DNA of 64,000 bases from Gracilariopsis chorda (taxonomy: Eukaryota; Rhodophyta; Florideophyceae; Gracilariales; Gracilariaceae), in contig NBIV01000088.1 of the NCBI GenBank assembly GCA_003194525.1, positions 62,001 to 126,000 of the forward strand, given 5' to 3'. Below are positions 30,725 through 41,258 of this stretch, in pieces. The stretch's first letter is position 1, and every line of letters starts with the position of its first letter. The position numbers were made by a program, and so were the translations under genes. The notes below the pieces were generated by a model, which made no database searches, was not told the DNA's origin, and saw nothing but the letters and a program-made list of their open reading frames with translations.

Positions 30725-31855
30725 CTATCTACAGGCCTCACTGAATGTACGTTTCTTCACGGTACGTTGGCCAGGCGACGAAGGAGAAGAAGAAGAAGAA
30801 GAAGATGATGGTGATGAGGGAACCGGTGGCGAACGAGGAGCACGGAGATGGGAACCAAGCTCACATCCCGAACCATTAAGGCGAGGGCCGTTTGCAGTAT
30901 GGTTATGATGTCCTTCTTGAAGAGCTGGCAGTTTCGCAAGCGAGCGCGAAGAGCTCTGCTTGCGGGGGTGCGATTTGGAGGTGCCAGGAAGGTGTTGAGT
31001 GCGTGAAGGAGAGGAGAGTTTCGGGGATTGCTTGTTTTTCCGAACACTCTGGCGATATTTCTGCAAGTGACTAGCGACGTTTTCTCGGGTTAAACCAGGA
31101 ACGTTCATAGCTCGCAACAGTTGTTTCGGGACGACTTGATCGATTCCATAGCGCTCTGCGGCTTTGACAAACTTGGCATGCAGATGCGGGGTCCACTGCA
31201 AGCGGCGCTTTTTAGGCGTTAATTGGGGGAGCATGTAGTGGGGATGTGGTATGTAGTATGGCGTTGGTAAGACGGGCTGTACTGTTGATGGAGGCACTAC
31301 TTGTGGCAATCGAGAAGTTGGGAGATGAGAATGAGTTTGTACGATGCTGTGGGTTGTGGTTGTTGGGTGTTGGGGCGGCGGGGCGTAAGCCGGGGTAAGC
31401 ATGTATGGAGGTCGCATGGGTGGGAGCAACACGTATTGGTGGGGCGGAGCGGCGGGCGGGAGGTAGGGGTAGGAAGTTGGTGGAGGTAGATGTGCATGTG
31501 GAGACGGATCTGCAGGCGGCCAGGAGGTGGGTTGATGCGGGGGTGGAGTAGGCTGCGGATGCGCGCAGACCGAGGTGGTGTAGTATGAGGAGCAGAACGA
31601 GGAGTGACTGTGGGGGTGTTGCTGTGGGAGGGGGGTATCTGACAAAGGCGGGGTGCTTGGGGGGTAGGCTACACGATGACCGTGGGGATGCGAGTAGGGC
31701 GCTGCGGAGAGTATAGACATTGTCGGGGTGTGAGGTTGAGTGTGTGCATGTCGCGAAGGAGGAGGCGAGACAAGACGCGGGTCGTTACGCATCGCTGGAG
31801 GTGGAGGGGGGGAGGGTGGGGGGGAAGGAGGGGGGAGTGGGATCGGGCAAGGCAA
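30725..31855 (-). CDS. GARP (G2-like) MYB-type transcription factor
   Basis: This is a predicted nuclear DNA-binding protein of 376 residues. A single GARP domain near residues 214-275 reads [19 protein letters not shown], then [19 protein letters not shown] and [16 protein letters not shown]. This is the signature of type-B response regulators, LUX/PCL1 and related plant and algal factors. The first 210 residues are extremely rich in proline, histidine and serine and look disordered. The C-terminus is a basic and serine-rich tail. No receiver domain is present, so it is not a response regulator itself. The target genes cannot be inferred. The ATG at 31855 is the first in frame; a Met at residue 22 is an alternative. 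Confidence 0.88.
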   Translation of the reverse strand: MPCPIPLPPPSPPPSPPPPPAMRNDPRLVSPPPSRHAHTQPHTPTMSILSAAPYSHPHGHRVAYPPSTPPLSDTPLPQQHPHSHSSFCSSYYTTSVCAHPQPTPPPHQPTSWPPADPSPHAHLPPPTSYPYLPPAAPPHQYVLLPPMRPPYMLTPAYAPPPQHPTTTTHSIVQTHSHLPTSRLPQVVPPSTVQPVLPTPYYIPHPHYMLPQLTPKKRRLQWTPHLHAKFVKAAERYGIDQVVPKQLLRAMNVPGLTRENVASHLQKYRQSVRKNKQSPKLSSPSRTQHLPGTSKSHPRKQSSSRSLAKLPALQEGHHNHTANGPRLNGSGCELGSHLRAPRSPPVPSSPSSSSSSSSPSSPGQRTVKKRTFSEACR

Positions 31856-34259
31856 CGCTGGGAGTGTGGTGGGTATGCGAATGCGAAGTGATGAGTGTCA
31901 CAACTTCGCCTTTGAACACCCAACATCCGCCACCAACTTGCCTTCAGCGCTCATAGTATGAGGGTTGGACGAGTTGGTGGCGGATGCGACGACCATGTCG
32001 ACTTGAGATATATGGCGGCGGAATGGACTGACGTGTGGCGTTGTGCAGCGCTTCTCGCTGCCGCCCCCCGTAGTCGGTGGCCGTTTCGTACTCTGTGAGC
32101 ACCGGTTGGCGTCGTCAACCGTCGCTCCAATGTGCGCCGCCTCAAATATCTCAAAAATCACAACGGTGCAACTTGGTGAGGCGCAGCTCACACATGGGCC
32201 CACGCGGACACGTGCGGGAACCAGCGGCCATCGGGCCACGGGCGAGCACGCGCTCGGTGTGGCGCTCTCGAGAGTTGTGGACACGCGCCGCTGCGTCGCT
32301 CTCGAGAGATTGCGCGCGTCGCGAGGCATGGGCGCTCAACAGCCTGCACGGGTGCACGTGCGCGGGTGCCGGGATTCGTGGACAGCTGTGCTGCTGTAAG
32401 CCACTCACATCTCCACGTCTTCCGAAGGTACGAAGATCATCTGCTTCGCAGGGCGATGTGCGCACTGGCCGGCCTGATGGCGCGCACGTGAACCACGTGC
32501 GACCCAGTGTGTTTGTACAAGCTGCTTGTCGAACATAACGCCCAAAGTCATCAACCACGCTCCCTCGCCTTGCGGGTCTCGCCAAGCCTGAATGTGCCAT
32601 CTGGTTGTGCCGTTTCGCAATTGCATCACCCGCAGTCGTTCCGATCTACGTTCGACCACCTTGTGCAGAGAATTTATTTCACCCGTCCACAAGCTCACAC
32701 GCACAATACACGCATGCAGCCTTCAAACAAGCTGTCTCCTATTCACGTCGCACTCATTGTCACACAACCTTGCGGGTAAACAAAACTCCAAACCCATACT
32801 CTCCCCACATCCTGAAACAGTTCTTCGGCGCGCACTCTTCCACATCACCAATCGTCCAGCTGCACCCTGGGAGGGGGATTTCGCCGCCATTCATGCCACA
32901 TTCGCCTCCACGTCCGTCCGTTACGGACCCATTTCGAAGAACACGAGTGTTCTCATCCCCGTCGCCCTTCCCCACCCATCCCACAGAAAGGGAAGCCACC
33001 CCTACCTATCTACGCGTCGTCGTTTATGTGTACATCAATGTAAAAACTGCATAGTACCGTTCCAAAAGCGCTGCAACTGCCGCTGCCCATGACAACATGT
33101 CCCACTGCACATCGTCATCACCTGTTCATACCCTATTACTGCCCCCGTCTCCATGCACAACACTGTCGCGCACACATCCCCACGCCGCCATCCTCCAAAC
33201 GCATTCCTCCACACACCCCCGCTTTGTTACTTACATACAATACGTGCATCCAACGCACATCGCCCCGCGTACGTATCTACATAGGCTACCCGTGGGAAAC
33301 AATACAAACTCGCGTCTACGTGCATGTGCACTGCCCTACCACCTCTATCATATCTATTTATTTAGGCTAGTGTACAGTGTCATACCGCCAAGCTGCCACC
33401 CGCCGTCGCCCGCGCCCGCCCGCCATGAACCATTCCTCCCACGAACTGCGCTCTCAAACAGCGCCCAAATCGCGCGCTCTTCCAAAGTTTAAAATAAAAC
33501 GCCGCGCCATATGAAGCCGACAGCGACGAACAATCTCCTCACCCGTCACTTGAAAAACACCAAACCCAATGTCTCTGCAGCTGCCATGTGTGCTGTAAAT
33601 GTGCCCCGAATTGCACTAGTGCCGTGCGCATTCAAGTGTCACGCCCTCGGGGTGGGGGAGGGGGGGGGGGGGGGGGGGGGAAGGGTGGGGGCTGCCGGTG
33701 GGGGCAGGGGCATGGCGGACACATGTGCGCTCACGTCGAGCAACGAAGCATTAAGATTACAAAATGTGAGCACTCACCGCTGGCCGTGCCGCGTCTCTCA
33801 CAGCTTGCAGACACCTTTTTCTCTTTACAACGACCGATACGCATATCGTAACAGCCTACCAACCGTAACCTTTACCATTTCACAGCTTTTTCGCCTGTCG
33901 CCCAACACGTACACGTCAAACTTGCCAGAAGAATGTCTGTCCGCCAAGTTGCAATACGTAGTCAATCAAAACCAGAAGCGCGCGCTCATCAAGGCAAACA
34001 GCAGCAGCAACAGCAGCAGCAACATACACAGACGCAAAACACACACAACACACACGAACGGTTCACATACAATGTTGATAGATATGATTGCTTGGCTTCA
34101 GAAATACAACAAGTAATAGAGAAAAAGGTACACGAACAACGGATTAACTTGCCACAAGCGAAGCAACACACAACAGCAACTCCGACGCATCCGCGTAGCA
34201 AAAGTAGAAAAGGGAGCATGGTGATGCAGAAAAAAACAAGTTAGTGACAACGAAAGAGG
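31856..34259. other. long spacer with homopolymer and CAG tracts
   Basis: This is GC-rich, low-complexity sequence upstream of the GARP gene. It contains a poly-G run at about 33659-33680 and CAG/CAA repeats at about 33997-34020. Open frames here lack family features and overlap one another, so I call none of them genes. Confidence 0.4.
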
Positions 34260-35045
34260 TCAAGTATCCGAGGACGGCGCCTGCAACGCCAACTCTGAAG
34301 ATTTGTTCCACGCATCTGTTACAAATATTGCCAAAGCCATGTAGAACGATACCAAAGCGGCCAGAATACCGGAGATGGCTGAGACAATGGCGGCCCAACG
34401 ATGGTCAAAGACGGCAACGGCATCAAACGTAAACACCATAATGAGCAAGAAGAGAGTAGTACACACGAATCGGTCAATACGAAAGCTGGGGATCCACAGC
34501 ACTGTGGTAGATATGGCAAGCAGACAGTTATACACAAGCATGTCTATGCGGTCGGCCTTGGGCACGGCGGCTATGGATGGGAATGCATGCACCATTTCCA
34601 GCACGGCTTGCGAACACCAGTGAAAGCCATACAGGCCAAAGGTGTTTGCGGCATGAAGGTTGTTCAGCAGGAAATGGTAGATGGCGGCGAGGATCTGTGC
34701 AAAGCCTCCAAGAAAGAGCGCGACGGCGAAGAACAGCGGGTCCGCCGGGGGGCGGGCGGCGAGTTTCGGGATGGAAACTAATGTGATGGCGATTGCGAAT
34801 CCGAATAGACCGAGCGGACTGGGGTTGGCGATGGGGCGGTATGATTTTGATGCGTACGATAGTGGAAGGAGCGGTTCCTTGGGCGAGTTCATGATTGTTG
34901 AAAGAAGCGCGGCTTGAACGCGGGCGTTCTTCAAGCGGAGCAGGACGGAGGGGAGGGGGCGCTTGGTGGCGGGGCGTGGGTTTGCCGATTGGAAGAAGGA
35001 CATGGCGGAGGGAAGTTGGGAAGGAGCGGGACGGAAAGAAGGCAA
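34260..35045 (-). CDS. GPR1/FUN34/YaaH (AceTr) family membrane transporter
   Basis: This is predicted to be an acetate/succinate-type transporter in a cellular membrane. The product shows about six hydrophobic segments and the family signature NPSPLGLFGFA at residues 74-84. A second conserved region runs from GGFAQILAAIYHFLLNN through LHAANTFGLYGFHWCSQ. The reading is 261 residues from the ATG at 35045, 234-247 from nearby starts and 210 from the ATG at 34892. The last gives the length usual for the family, so the true start is uncertain. The substrate is inferred from the family only. The gene is followed on the left by spacer rather than an operon partner. Confidence 0.8.
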   Translation of the reverse strand: MPSFRPAPSQLPSAMSFFQSANPRPATKRPLPSVLLRLKNARVQAALLSTIMNSPKEPLLPLSYASKSYRPIANPSPLGLFGFAIAITLVSIPKLAARPPADPLFFAVALFLGGFAQILAAIYHFLLNNLHAANTFGLYGFHWCSQAVLEMVHAFPSIAAVPKADRIDMLVYNCLLAISTTVLWIPSFRIDRFVCTTLFLLIMVFTFDAVAVFDHRWAAIVSAISGILAALVSFYMALAIFVTDAWNKSSELALQAPSSDT

Positions 35046-36504
35046 GCAAGGAGGGAGGGGGTGGGTGTGGGGACGCGCGAACGGAAAGGGGAAGTGAGAA
35101 AGCGAAAAGAGATCACACGGATTCGAGGAACGAAACGAAAGAAGGAAGGGGAAAAGTGAACGAAAGTGAAGGATAACGGCGAGACGAATCGCGCTATTTG
35201 GACAAGCGAGGGCATTGCGACGGGGGGGGGGGGGGGCTTGAGATAAATGGGCGCGGGGCGTGTGTGTGTGTGTGGGAGGGTGTGTGTGTATCTACAGCTG
35301 CGCGGATGCAGCCGTGCATTGGAATGGCGGAGCAAGCGGCGCGGGGTTTGAGCGTTTGAGCGCGACAAACTGCCAGCGTAGCACTCTTTTCCTTCAGAAA
35401 AAAAGCGGTGGGTGGCGCACTTCGCACAGCGAGCGCGCGGCGGAGGGGTGCCGCGGCGCTTGTCGGAGCGCGCTGCTATGCTACTTTTGCTCGATGAAAG
35501 TTGGGCACAGGCGGCGCGGCGTGCAAGCAAGCGCGTGTGCGGACGCGTGCCTGAAACAGGTGCAGTCTTGTTTGCCGCCATTCAGCGCGCCCTTGCGCCC
35601 CGTCTTGCGCTCGACGCGCTCGTGCTGCCGGTGCTGAGCGCAGAGCACCGCCACCTGCGGGCGCCTCGCTTCGGCGCTGTTCAAGTCACCAAGCGTAAGC
35701 GCGCCCGTTGTTCTCGCCTATTTCAGGCAGCCCCTGCCGCCAACCGTTCGGCGCAGATCAGTTTCGTCCTGCGTAACGCGCGCCGTACGACAGCGCGTGA
35801 TCCCCACCCCTGCGCAGCCGCACCTATCTACTTGCTGCCACGCGGCAGCGCCTTAAAAAAGGCTCCCTCAAACAACGGCGCTCAAACAGATACAGTATGA
35901 TGAAGAGAGGCAGCTTGGCCCGTCGAGAAGGTGCCGCCCGCGGCTGTCTCCCCACCCACCGCACAAATAAAGCGTCCGACGCGGCTGAAAGTGGAAAGTC
36001 TGCACGCCCACATACGCAACTAAAACTATGCACTTCTTCCCTGCAACTGCGCCCCGTGTCTTGCTTGAGAACAACTTACGGTTGGAATACGATGCTTGTG
36101 CTGCTTGCTGCTGCCCGTCCCGCCCTCCTCCGCCACCTTTTCGCCCACTTCATTCGTAGTTGAGGTGCATCCGCCACCCGCCGCCGAACACCCCCCTACG
36201 TGCTGTACTTGTCACATTGTAATAGTAGCCACCGTGCTGCCGTGGCCACCTGTACGCGCCGTACCATTCCGAACGTGCGCGTCCCCCACACCACACACCG
36301 CGCTCCACCACCTCGCCCCACCTCAGATCACATCGCCGCTGTCATAATACTCTGCGAACCATTTTTCTTCATCTGAACACACTTTGCCCACTTTGTCCCA
36401 GGAACAACTCGCACTACCCTTGTACGTAAGACTCAACCACCCACCAACATCCCATCCACTCCCAACCCCCGCTTCCCCCTCATCTACCCCCCTTACCAGA
36501 AACA
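35046..36504. other. spacer between divergent transporter and UBL-FKBP genes
   Basis: This GC- and C-rich sequence holds both upstream regions. A poly-G run lies at about 35221-35236. A plus-strand open frame at 35412-35900 has biased composition and no motif and is not called. The CT-rich stretch before 36505 is probably the 5' leader of the UBL-FKBP gene. Confidence 0.4.
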
Positions 36505-38049
36505 ATGTCTATCACCATCAAAGCAAAATGCTTCAACGGCCAGTCCTACGATCTCACCTTCGACTCCGCCGCCCCCACCGTCAACGACCTGCAATCCAGC
36601 ATTTCATCCGCCTCCGGCATCACGCCTGACCGCCAGACAATTCTCTTCAAGGGCCAAGTCCTCGAACCCGGATCCACTATTTCCGACTACTCCCTCGCCG
36701 ACGGCCACACCATAAGCGTTGTACGCCGCATCGGAAAGTCTGCGCCAAAGTCTTCAACAAAGCCTCCACCCGCATCCAAACCCCTGGCCGCTCCCCCTTC
36801 ATCTGCAACTCCCGCAAACTCAGACCTCGCCGCAGACCCCTCCGCCCCGCAGCCGCCCTCTCTGGAGGACATGATGCGCTCCCTGAACATGGGTGCCGGC
36901 GCTGCACCGCCTTTAGGCGGTGGCGCTGCGGGCGTCCCGCCCATGCCGGATCTCAGCGCCCTGCTGGGTGGCGCAGATCCTTCCACACTCGGTGCAGCCG
37001 GCGGAGCTGCTGCGGGAGGTGCCGGAGGTCTGGAGCAGCTCTTTGCGCAGCTCCCACAGATGATGAACGGTTTCTTCAATACTCCCATGTTGCAGGACTA
37101 CCTCAACGACCCCGAAAAGCAGGAACAAAGTCGCGACGCCATTCTGAACAACCCGTACATGAAGAAGCTCTTGGAGAGCGATCCGGAGTTTAAAAAGGTT
37201 GTTAGTGATCCGAGTAAATGGCGTGACAGTATGGATGCTGCCAAGAAGCTTTTCAAAGTGTCTGAGAAACAGGCTGATGACGATGCGGACGGAGACAACG
37301 CTTCCCGATCGCTTGGTGCTGCCGCTTCCAAGTTGAGTACTTCGACTAGAAAAACTGCCGCAGACATGGCGCCACCTGGAATTAGTATTAACAAACTGTC
37401 AGAGTCGTACGGGCATGCACTGGGGCAGTCACTCATCAATTCGGGACTCGGTTTGGACCCAGAGCTTGTTGTAAAAGGGCTCAAGAGCGCTGTGGAGGGA
37501 AAGGCGTTCCCCATGTCGCTGCCAGACTATGAACGATCCATGGCAACTATGCAGACTATTGCGTCGGAGTTTCTGACGAAGGCCAACTTGGAGGACGCCG
37601 ACAACTTTTTCGAGGAGATTAAGCAGTCTAGCGACGTTGTAGTGCTGGAGGAGGGTAAGATTGCGTATGAAAAGGGCGACGAAGCGGTGGATACTTCGCT
37701 ACCGGCTGCTGAACAGAAGTCGACCGTTTTGATTATTGTTACTGCTAGATTACTGGATGGGCGGCACTTCTTCACGTGCCCTGCCGCTGATGAGTCGGGG
37801 GAGTCTGTGCACCCGCTGACGCTGGAATTGGAGAGTGCGCCTGGTGCGTTGGCTAAGGGCATTGTGGGAATGCATGAGAATGAATCGAGACTGCTTTATG
37901 TGCACCCCACGGCATGTGACGGGATGTCAGATATGTTTGGCGACTTGCTGCCACCTAATGCGTTGCTGATATTCGACCTGCAGCTGGTAAGCGCGAATGC
38001 GCCGGAAGAAGATAACGTTGGTGAAGCGTACTACAACAAAGCGAGCTAG
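36505..38049 (+). CDS. UBL-STI1-FKBP fusion protein
   Basis: This 514-residue protein combines three module types. Residues 1-75 form a ubiquitin-like domain (MSITIKAKCFNG ... TILFKGQVLEPGSTI) without a terminal di-glycine. After a P/A/G-rich linker, residues about 190-245 resemble an STI1 repeat (MLQDYLNDPEKQEQS, ILNNPYMKKLLESDPEFKK), as in ubiquilins. Residues about 304-390 resemble the helical dimerization domain of Mip/FkpA-type FKBPs (SYGHALGQSL, PELVVKGLKSAVEGKAF). Residues about 391-496 resemble the FKBP fold (ARLLDGRHF, LLPPNALLIFDLQLV). The FKBP pocket looks eroded: the DSS after VF, the GW motif and the AYG tyrosine are absent at the aligned places. A cytosolic ubiquitin-linked chaperone adaptor is a reasonable inference, while prolyl isomerase activity is doubtful. 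Confidence 0.75.
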   Translation: MSITIKAKCFNGQSYDLTFDSAAPTVNDLQSSISSASGITPDRQTILFKGQVLEPGSTISDYSLADGHTISVVRRIGKSAPKSSTKPPPASKPLAAPPSSATPANSDLAADPSAPQPPSLEDMMRSLNMGAGAAPPLGGGAAGVPPMPDLSALLGGADPSTLGAAGGAAAGGAGGLEQLFAQLPQMMNGFFNTPMLQDYLNDPEKQEQSRDAILNNPYMKKLLESDPEFKKVVSDPSKWRDSMDAAKKLFKVSEKQADDDADGDNASRSLGAAASKLSTSTRKTAADMAPPGISINKLSESYGHALGQSLINSGLGLDPELVVKGLKSAVEGKAFPMSLPDYERSMATMQTIASEFLTKANLEDADNFFEEIKQSSDVVVLEEGKIAYEKGDEAVDTSLPAAEQKSTVLIIVTARLLDGRHFFTCPAADESGESVHPLTLELESAPGALAKGIVGMHENESRLLYVHPTACDGMSDMFGDLLPPNALLIFDLQLVSANAPEEDNVGEAYYNKAS

Positions 38050-38680
38050 GGATAGCTTTTAGCATCTGATAGACGAGTGGGCGATAGATGGCGAGGTTTT
38101 GGCGGTCTTGGGGCGGTGGTGGATAGGGGTGGCGTGCGATTGGGAAAGCCTGCGAGCTGAGGAACAAGGAGTACCAATGTTACCAGGGTATCTAATAAAC
38201 ACAAGTGCTTGAAGGTTTCGGTACCGTTGGTACCGACGGACCGTAGATACGTCGAGAGCTGTGGGGGAAAACGTAAGAAGGCCTTTGCAGCTTTTTTCCT
38301 TTTTTTTCGGTTCTTTTTCATGCACGCGAAAGAGCATGCGTCCGTGGAGCTGTCGGCGTGCCATTGCCCAGTGGAACCCCCCCCCCTTGCGCCTCCCCGC
38401 TTTCTGTCCGGTCGCGTTGGTGTGTGTCCCCAGCTGCAGCTCCACGACCGCTCGAACCCTCACCCCCCCTTTTCTTCTCGAGCTCCACTTCTTCTTTATG
38501 CCCCTCACTCCGCGCTACCCCCTTCTTGCTTAAGCCTCCCTTCCTCCCCTGTGCCTTGGCCAGAGACCCGCCCCCCTCGTTTCCCCTCCACGGCTCCCCT
38601 CCCCCCTGCGTGCGTTTTTCGTTTCGTCCCCCCTTTTCACCATCCCCGCTCCGCAACCCGCCCCGCTTTACCCTCCTCAC
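38050..38680. other. spacer upstream of PP2A-A gene
   Basis: This lies between two plus-strand genes. From about 38370 it is strongly C/T-rich, which probably marks the promoter and leader of the PP2A-A gene. No further gene is seen. Confidence 0.45.
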
Positions 38681-40744
38681 ATGACGACCGCCGTCGCGCA
38701 GGAAGAGGAGCTTGACGCCTCGCTCTACCCGATCGCGGTCCTTCTCGACGAGCTCAAGCACGAAGACATTCAACTGCGTCTCAATGCCACGCGCCGCATC
38801 AAAACCATTGCCGATGCCCTCGGCCCCGAGCGCACGCGCGGCGAGTTGCTACCCTTCATAACCGAGACCGTTGACGATGAAGACGAGGTGCTGCTAACTC
38901 TTGCCGAAGAGCTAGGCGACTTTCTGGAAGAAGTTGGCGGCCCCCCGTATTCGGCGGTGCTTGTGCAGCCCCTCGAGACTCTCGCCAACGCCGAGGAAAC
39001 CGTTGTGCGTGAGAAGGCTGTCGAGTCTCTGTGCAATCTTTCCAACCAGGTGCAGCTCCAGTCGGAGGACGACGCCCGTTCGCTTCATGTGGATCATCTG
39101 TTCCCGCTTGCGCAGCGCTTGGCCAATGGCGATTGGTTCACTTCGCGAATGTCAGCGTGTTCCCTTTTCGCCGACCTCTATAGTCGCATCCCCGATGATC
39201 ACACCGACCTTCGCACCGAGATTCTCGATTTGTACAAATGCTTGGTGCATGATTCCACCCCCATGGTTCGTCGTGCCGCTGCTTCAAATATTGGCAACTT
39301 TGCTACCGCCGTCTACCAACACTCGCCTACACTTGTCTGCGAGCAGTTACTGCCCTTGTTTGCCGATCTTGTTGAGGACGATCAGGATAGCGTTAGACTT
39401 ATTATCGTCGAGAACGCACCAGTTTTCGCGGCACTCTTGAACCCGATAGACACTTTGGAAGTTGCTGATACCTCAATGTCTTCTGAATCCCAAGAGCCTA
39501 ACGGATTCGCATCATCTAATACGCCTCTCAATTGCAACCCCGACCGTCAAGCTGACAGTTCAGATGCCCGTCCTAACGCCGCCGAGAGACCGTCCAACCT
39601 TCCCTCTGCCCCGACTGGAAACGGACCTCTGTCACATCACCGTACTGCTACAGAGCGTATCATTGATATGGTGCGCGGCTTTTCTGCTGACAAATCGTGG
39701 CGCGTCCGCTACATGGTTGCAACACGTCTCAACGATCTGTGCGATGCCTTGGGTCCTGAAGCTACCAGAACTGACCTTCTACACGCTTACATGACTGTAC
39801 TCCAAGATAATGAGCCTGAAGTACGAACTGCCGCTGCGTTTAAAGTGGCAGATATTGTCAAGAAACTTGTCGCATTGCCGCCGAAACCCGGCTCTTCTTC
39901 AGGTTCTGATCATGTCATTTACGACATCTTTCCGAACGTCGCACAGCTCGTTACAGACAGTTCGCAACACGTCCGTGCAGCTCTGGCTTCTAATATTATG
40001 GGATTAGCACCTGTGCTTGGCGTCGAAGTTACAGTAAGCCATTTGGTCGAGATTGTGCTTTCGTTGCTTAAGGATGAATACCCGGAAGTTCGATTGAACG
40101 TCATCACACATTTGGACAAGGTTAGCTTTATCATGTCTATCGAAAAGCTGAGTAGTGAGCTTCTTCCTGCAATTGTGGACCTTGCCGAGGACAAGAACTG
40201 GAGGGTGAGACTCGCCATCATTGAGAGAATTCCTCTTCTTGCGAGACAGCTTGGCAAGGACTTCTTTGAAGAGAACAACAAACTCGGTGATCTCTGTATC
40301 AGCTGGCTAGGAGACTGCGTGTTTTCAATCCGCGAAGCTGCTATTAAGAATCTCAGAGCGCTTACAGAGATTTTTGGTTTGGAATGGGCAAAGAAGTATA
40401 TAGTCCCTCAAGTGACAGACATGTACGACGAGTCTGGAAACTACCTTCTGCGAATGACTGCACTGCATGCAATTGGAATCCTCTCTGAGGTTCTCGGTCC
40501 CGAGACTGTTGAGGAATCATTTTTGCCTATTGTGACTGAGAGGGCATCGAGGGATCCTGTGCCTAACGTACGGTTTTGCTCGGCTAAAACTCTCAATCGG
40601 GTTATTCCTTATGTCAGGGAAGATGTCAGGGAGAGCAAGATTCGCCCATGTTTGATGACACTGGTTGATTCATCCGAGAAGGACCAAGACGTTAATTACT
40701 TCGCGCAACAAGCCCTTTTGAAACTAAGTTCTTGTCCGACGTAA
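38681..40744 (+). CDS. PP2A 65-kDa scaffold subunit A (HEAT repeats)
   Basis: This is the structural subunit that bridges the catalytic and regulatory subunits of protein phosphatase 2A. The 687-residue product is made of HEAT repeats with the family's recurring motifs: LYPIAVLLDELKHEDIQLRL near the start, EEVGGPPYSAVLVQPLE, DKSWRVRYMVA, NWRVRLAIIERIPLLA and SGNYLLRMTALHAIG. The usual length is about 590 residues. The excess is mainly an insert of about 60 residues near 255-320, rich in S, N, P and D, between two helices just before DKSWRVRYMVA. The insert is in frame and lacks GT-AG intron features that I could see, so it is probably a real loop. Confidence 0.92.
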   Translation: MTTAVAQEEELDASLYPIAVLLDELKHEDIQLRLNATRRIKTIADALGPERTRGELLPFITETVDDEDEVLLTLAEELGDFLEEVGGPPYSAVLVQPLETLANAEETVVREKAVESLCNLSNQVQLQSEDDARSLHVDHLFPLAQRLANGDWFTSRMSACSLFADLYSRIPDDHTDLRTEILDLYKCLVHDSTPMVRRAAASNIGNFATAVYQHSPTLVCEQLLPLFADLVEDDQDSVRLIIVENAPVFAALLNPIDTLEVADTSMSSESQEPNGFASSNTPLNCNPDRQADSSDARPNAAERPSNLPSAPTGNGPLSHHRTATERIIDMVRGFSADKSWRVRYMVATRLNDLCDALGPEATRTDLLHAYMTVLQDNEPEVRTAAAFKVADIVKKLVALPPKPGSSSGSDHVIYDIFPNVAQLVTDSSQHVRAALASNIMGLAPVLGVEVTVSHLVEIVLSLLKDEYPEVRLNVITHLDKVSFIMSIEKLSSELLPAIVDLAEDKNWRVRLAIIERIPLLARQLGKDFFEENNKLGDLCISWLGDCVFSIREAAIKNLRALTEIFGLEWAKKYIVPQVTDMYDESGNYLLRMTALHAIGILSEVLGPETVEESFLPIVTERASRDPVPNVRFCSAKTLNRVIPYVREDVRESKIRPCLMTLVDSSEKDQDVNYFAQQALLKLSSCPT

Positions 40745-41258
40745 GATGCAGGGAGTACCTAAATTAAACTGGAATCAGTGTATAGCATAACAAGAACCAA
40801 TACCCATATCTTCGCCCTAAAGTGAAGCAAACCGTGAGATCGTGCTGAAAGAAACTTGCAGGGGCGTTCTTTATCTTACAGTATACCTGTTTCTCGCGTG
40901 GCACCAACATTTCGTGGAGCATTCCGAATCGTGAGCAAACACTTAGCAGTAAATCTGACTCTCAATAGCGTTCACATAAGTCACGTTCTACTCTCTTTAT
41001 ACGCAGCTCTTCACTGCTCAACAAGGGGTGTGTCTGCGCGCAGATCGACTCGTACTGAAGTGGGACAAGCACAATCAGAAAGCCTTGCAAAAGTTTGAGA
41101 GATGAAAAGCTATATCTACTTTTACATTCCGAAACAGCGGGGTAGAGAAATTGTGGAGCTGTGTGTGATAGATCAGTTCTTGCTCGAGTGTGACTGGTAC
41201 TTTGCAAAAAAATGAGCATAAGCAGGGTATAGGTCCGCAGTTTGGACGACAGCTTGAA
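40745..41258. other. convergent spacer between PP2A-A and DHCR24
   Basis: Both neighbours end here. Nothing else is recognised. Confidence 0.4.

Noticed and set aside
32077-32600. Overlapping frames on both strands of about 150 codons
   Set aside because: GC-rich sequence with open frames on both strands at once and no motif; treated as spacer.
35412-35900. GC-rich 162-codon plus-strand frame
   Set aside because: It shows only an Ala/Arg-rich bias expected from GC-rich DNA and overlaps other equally long random frames.
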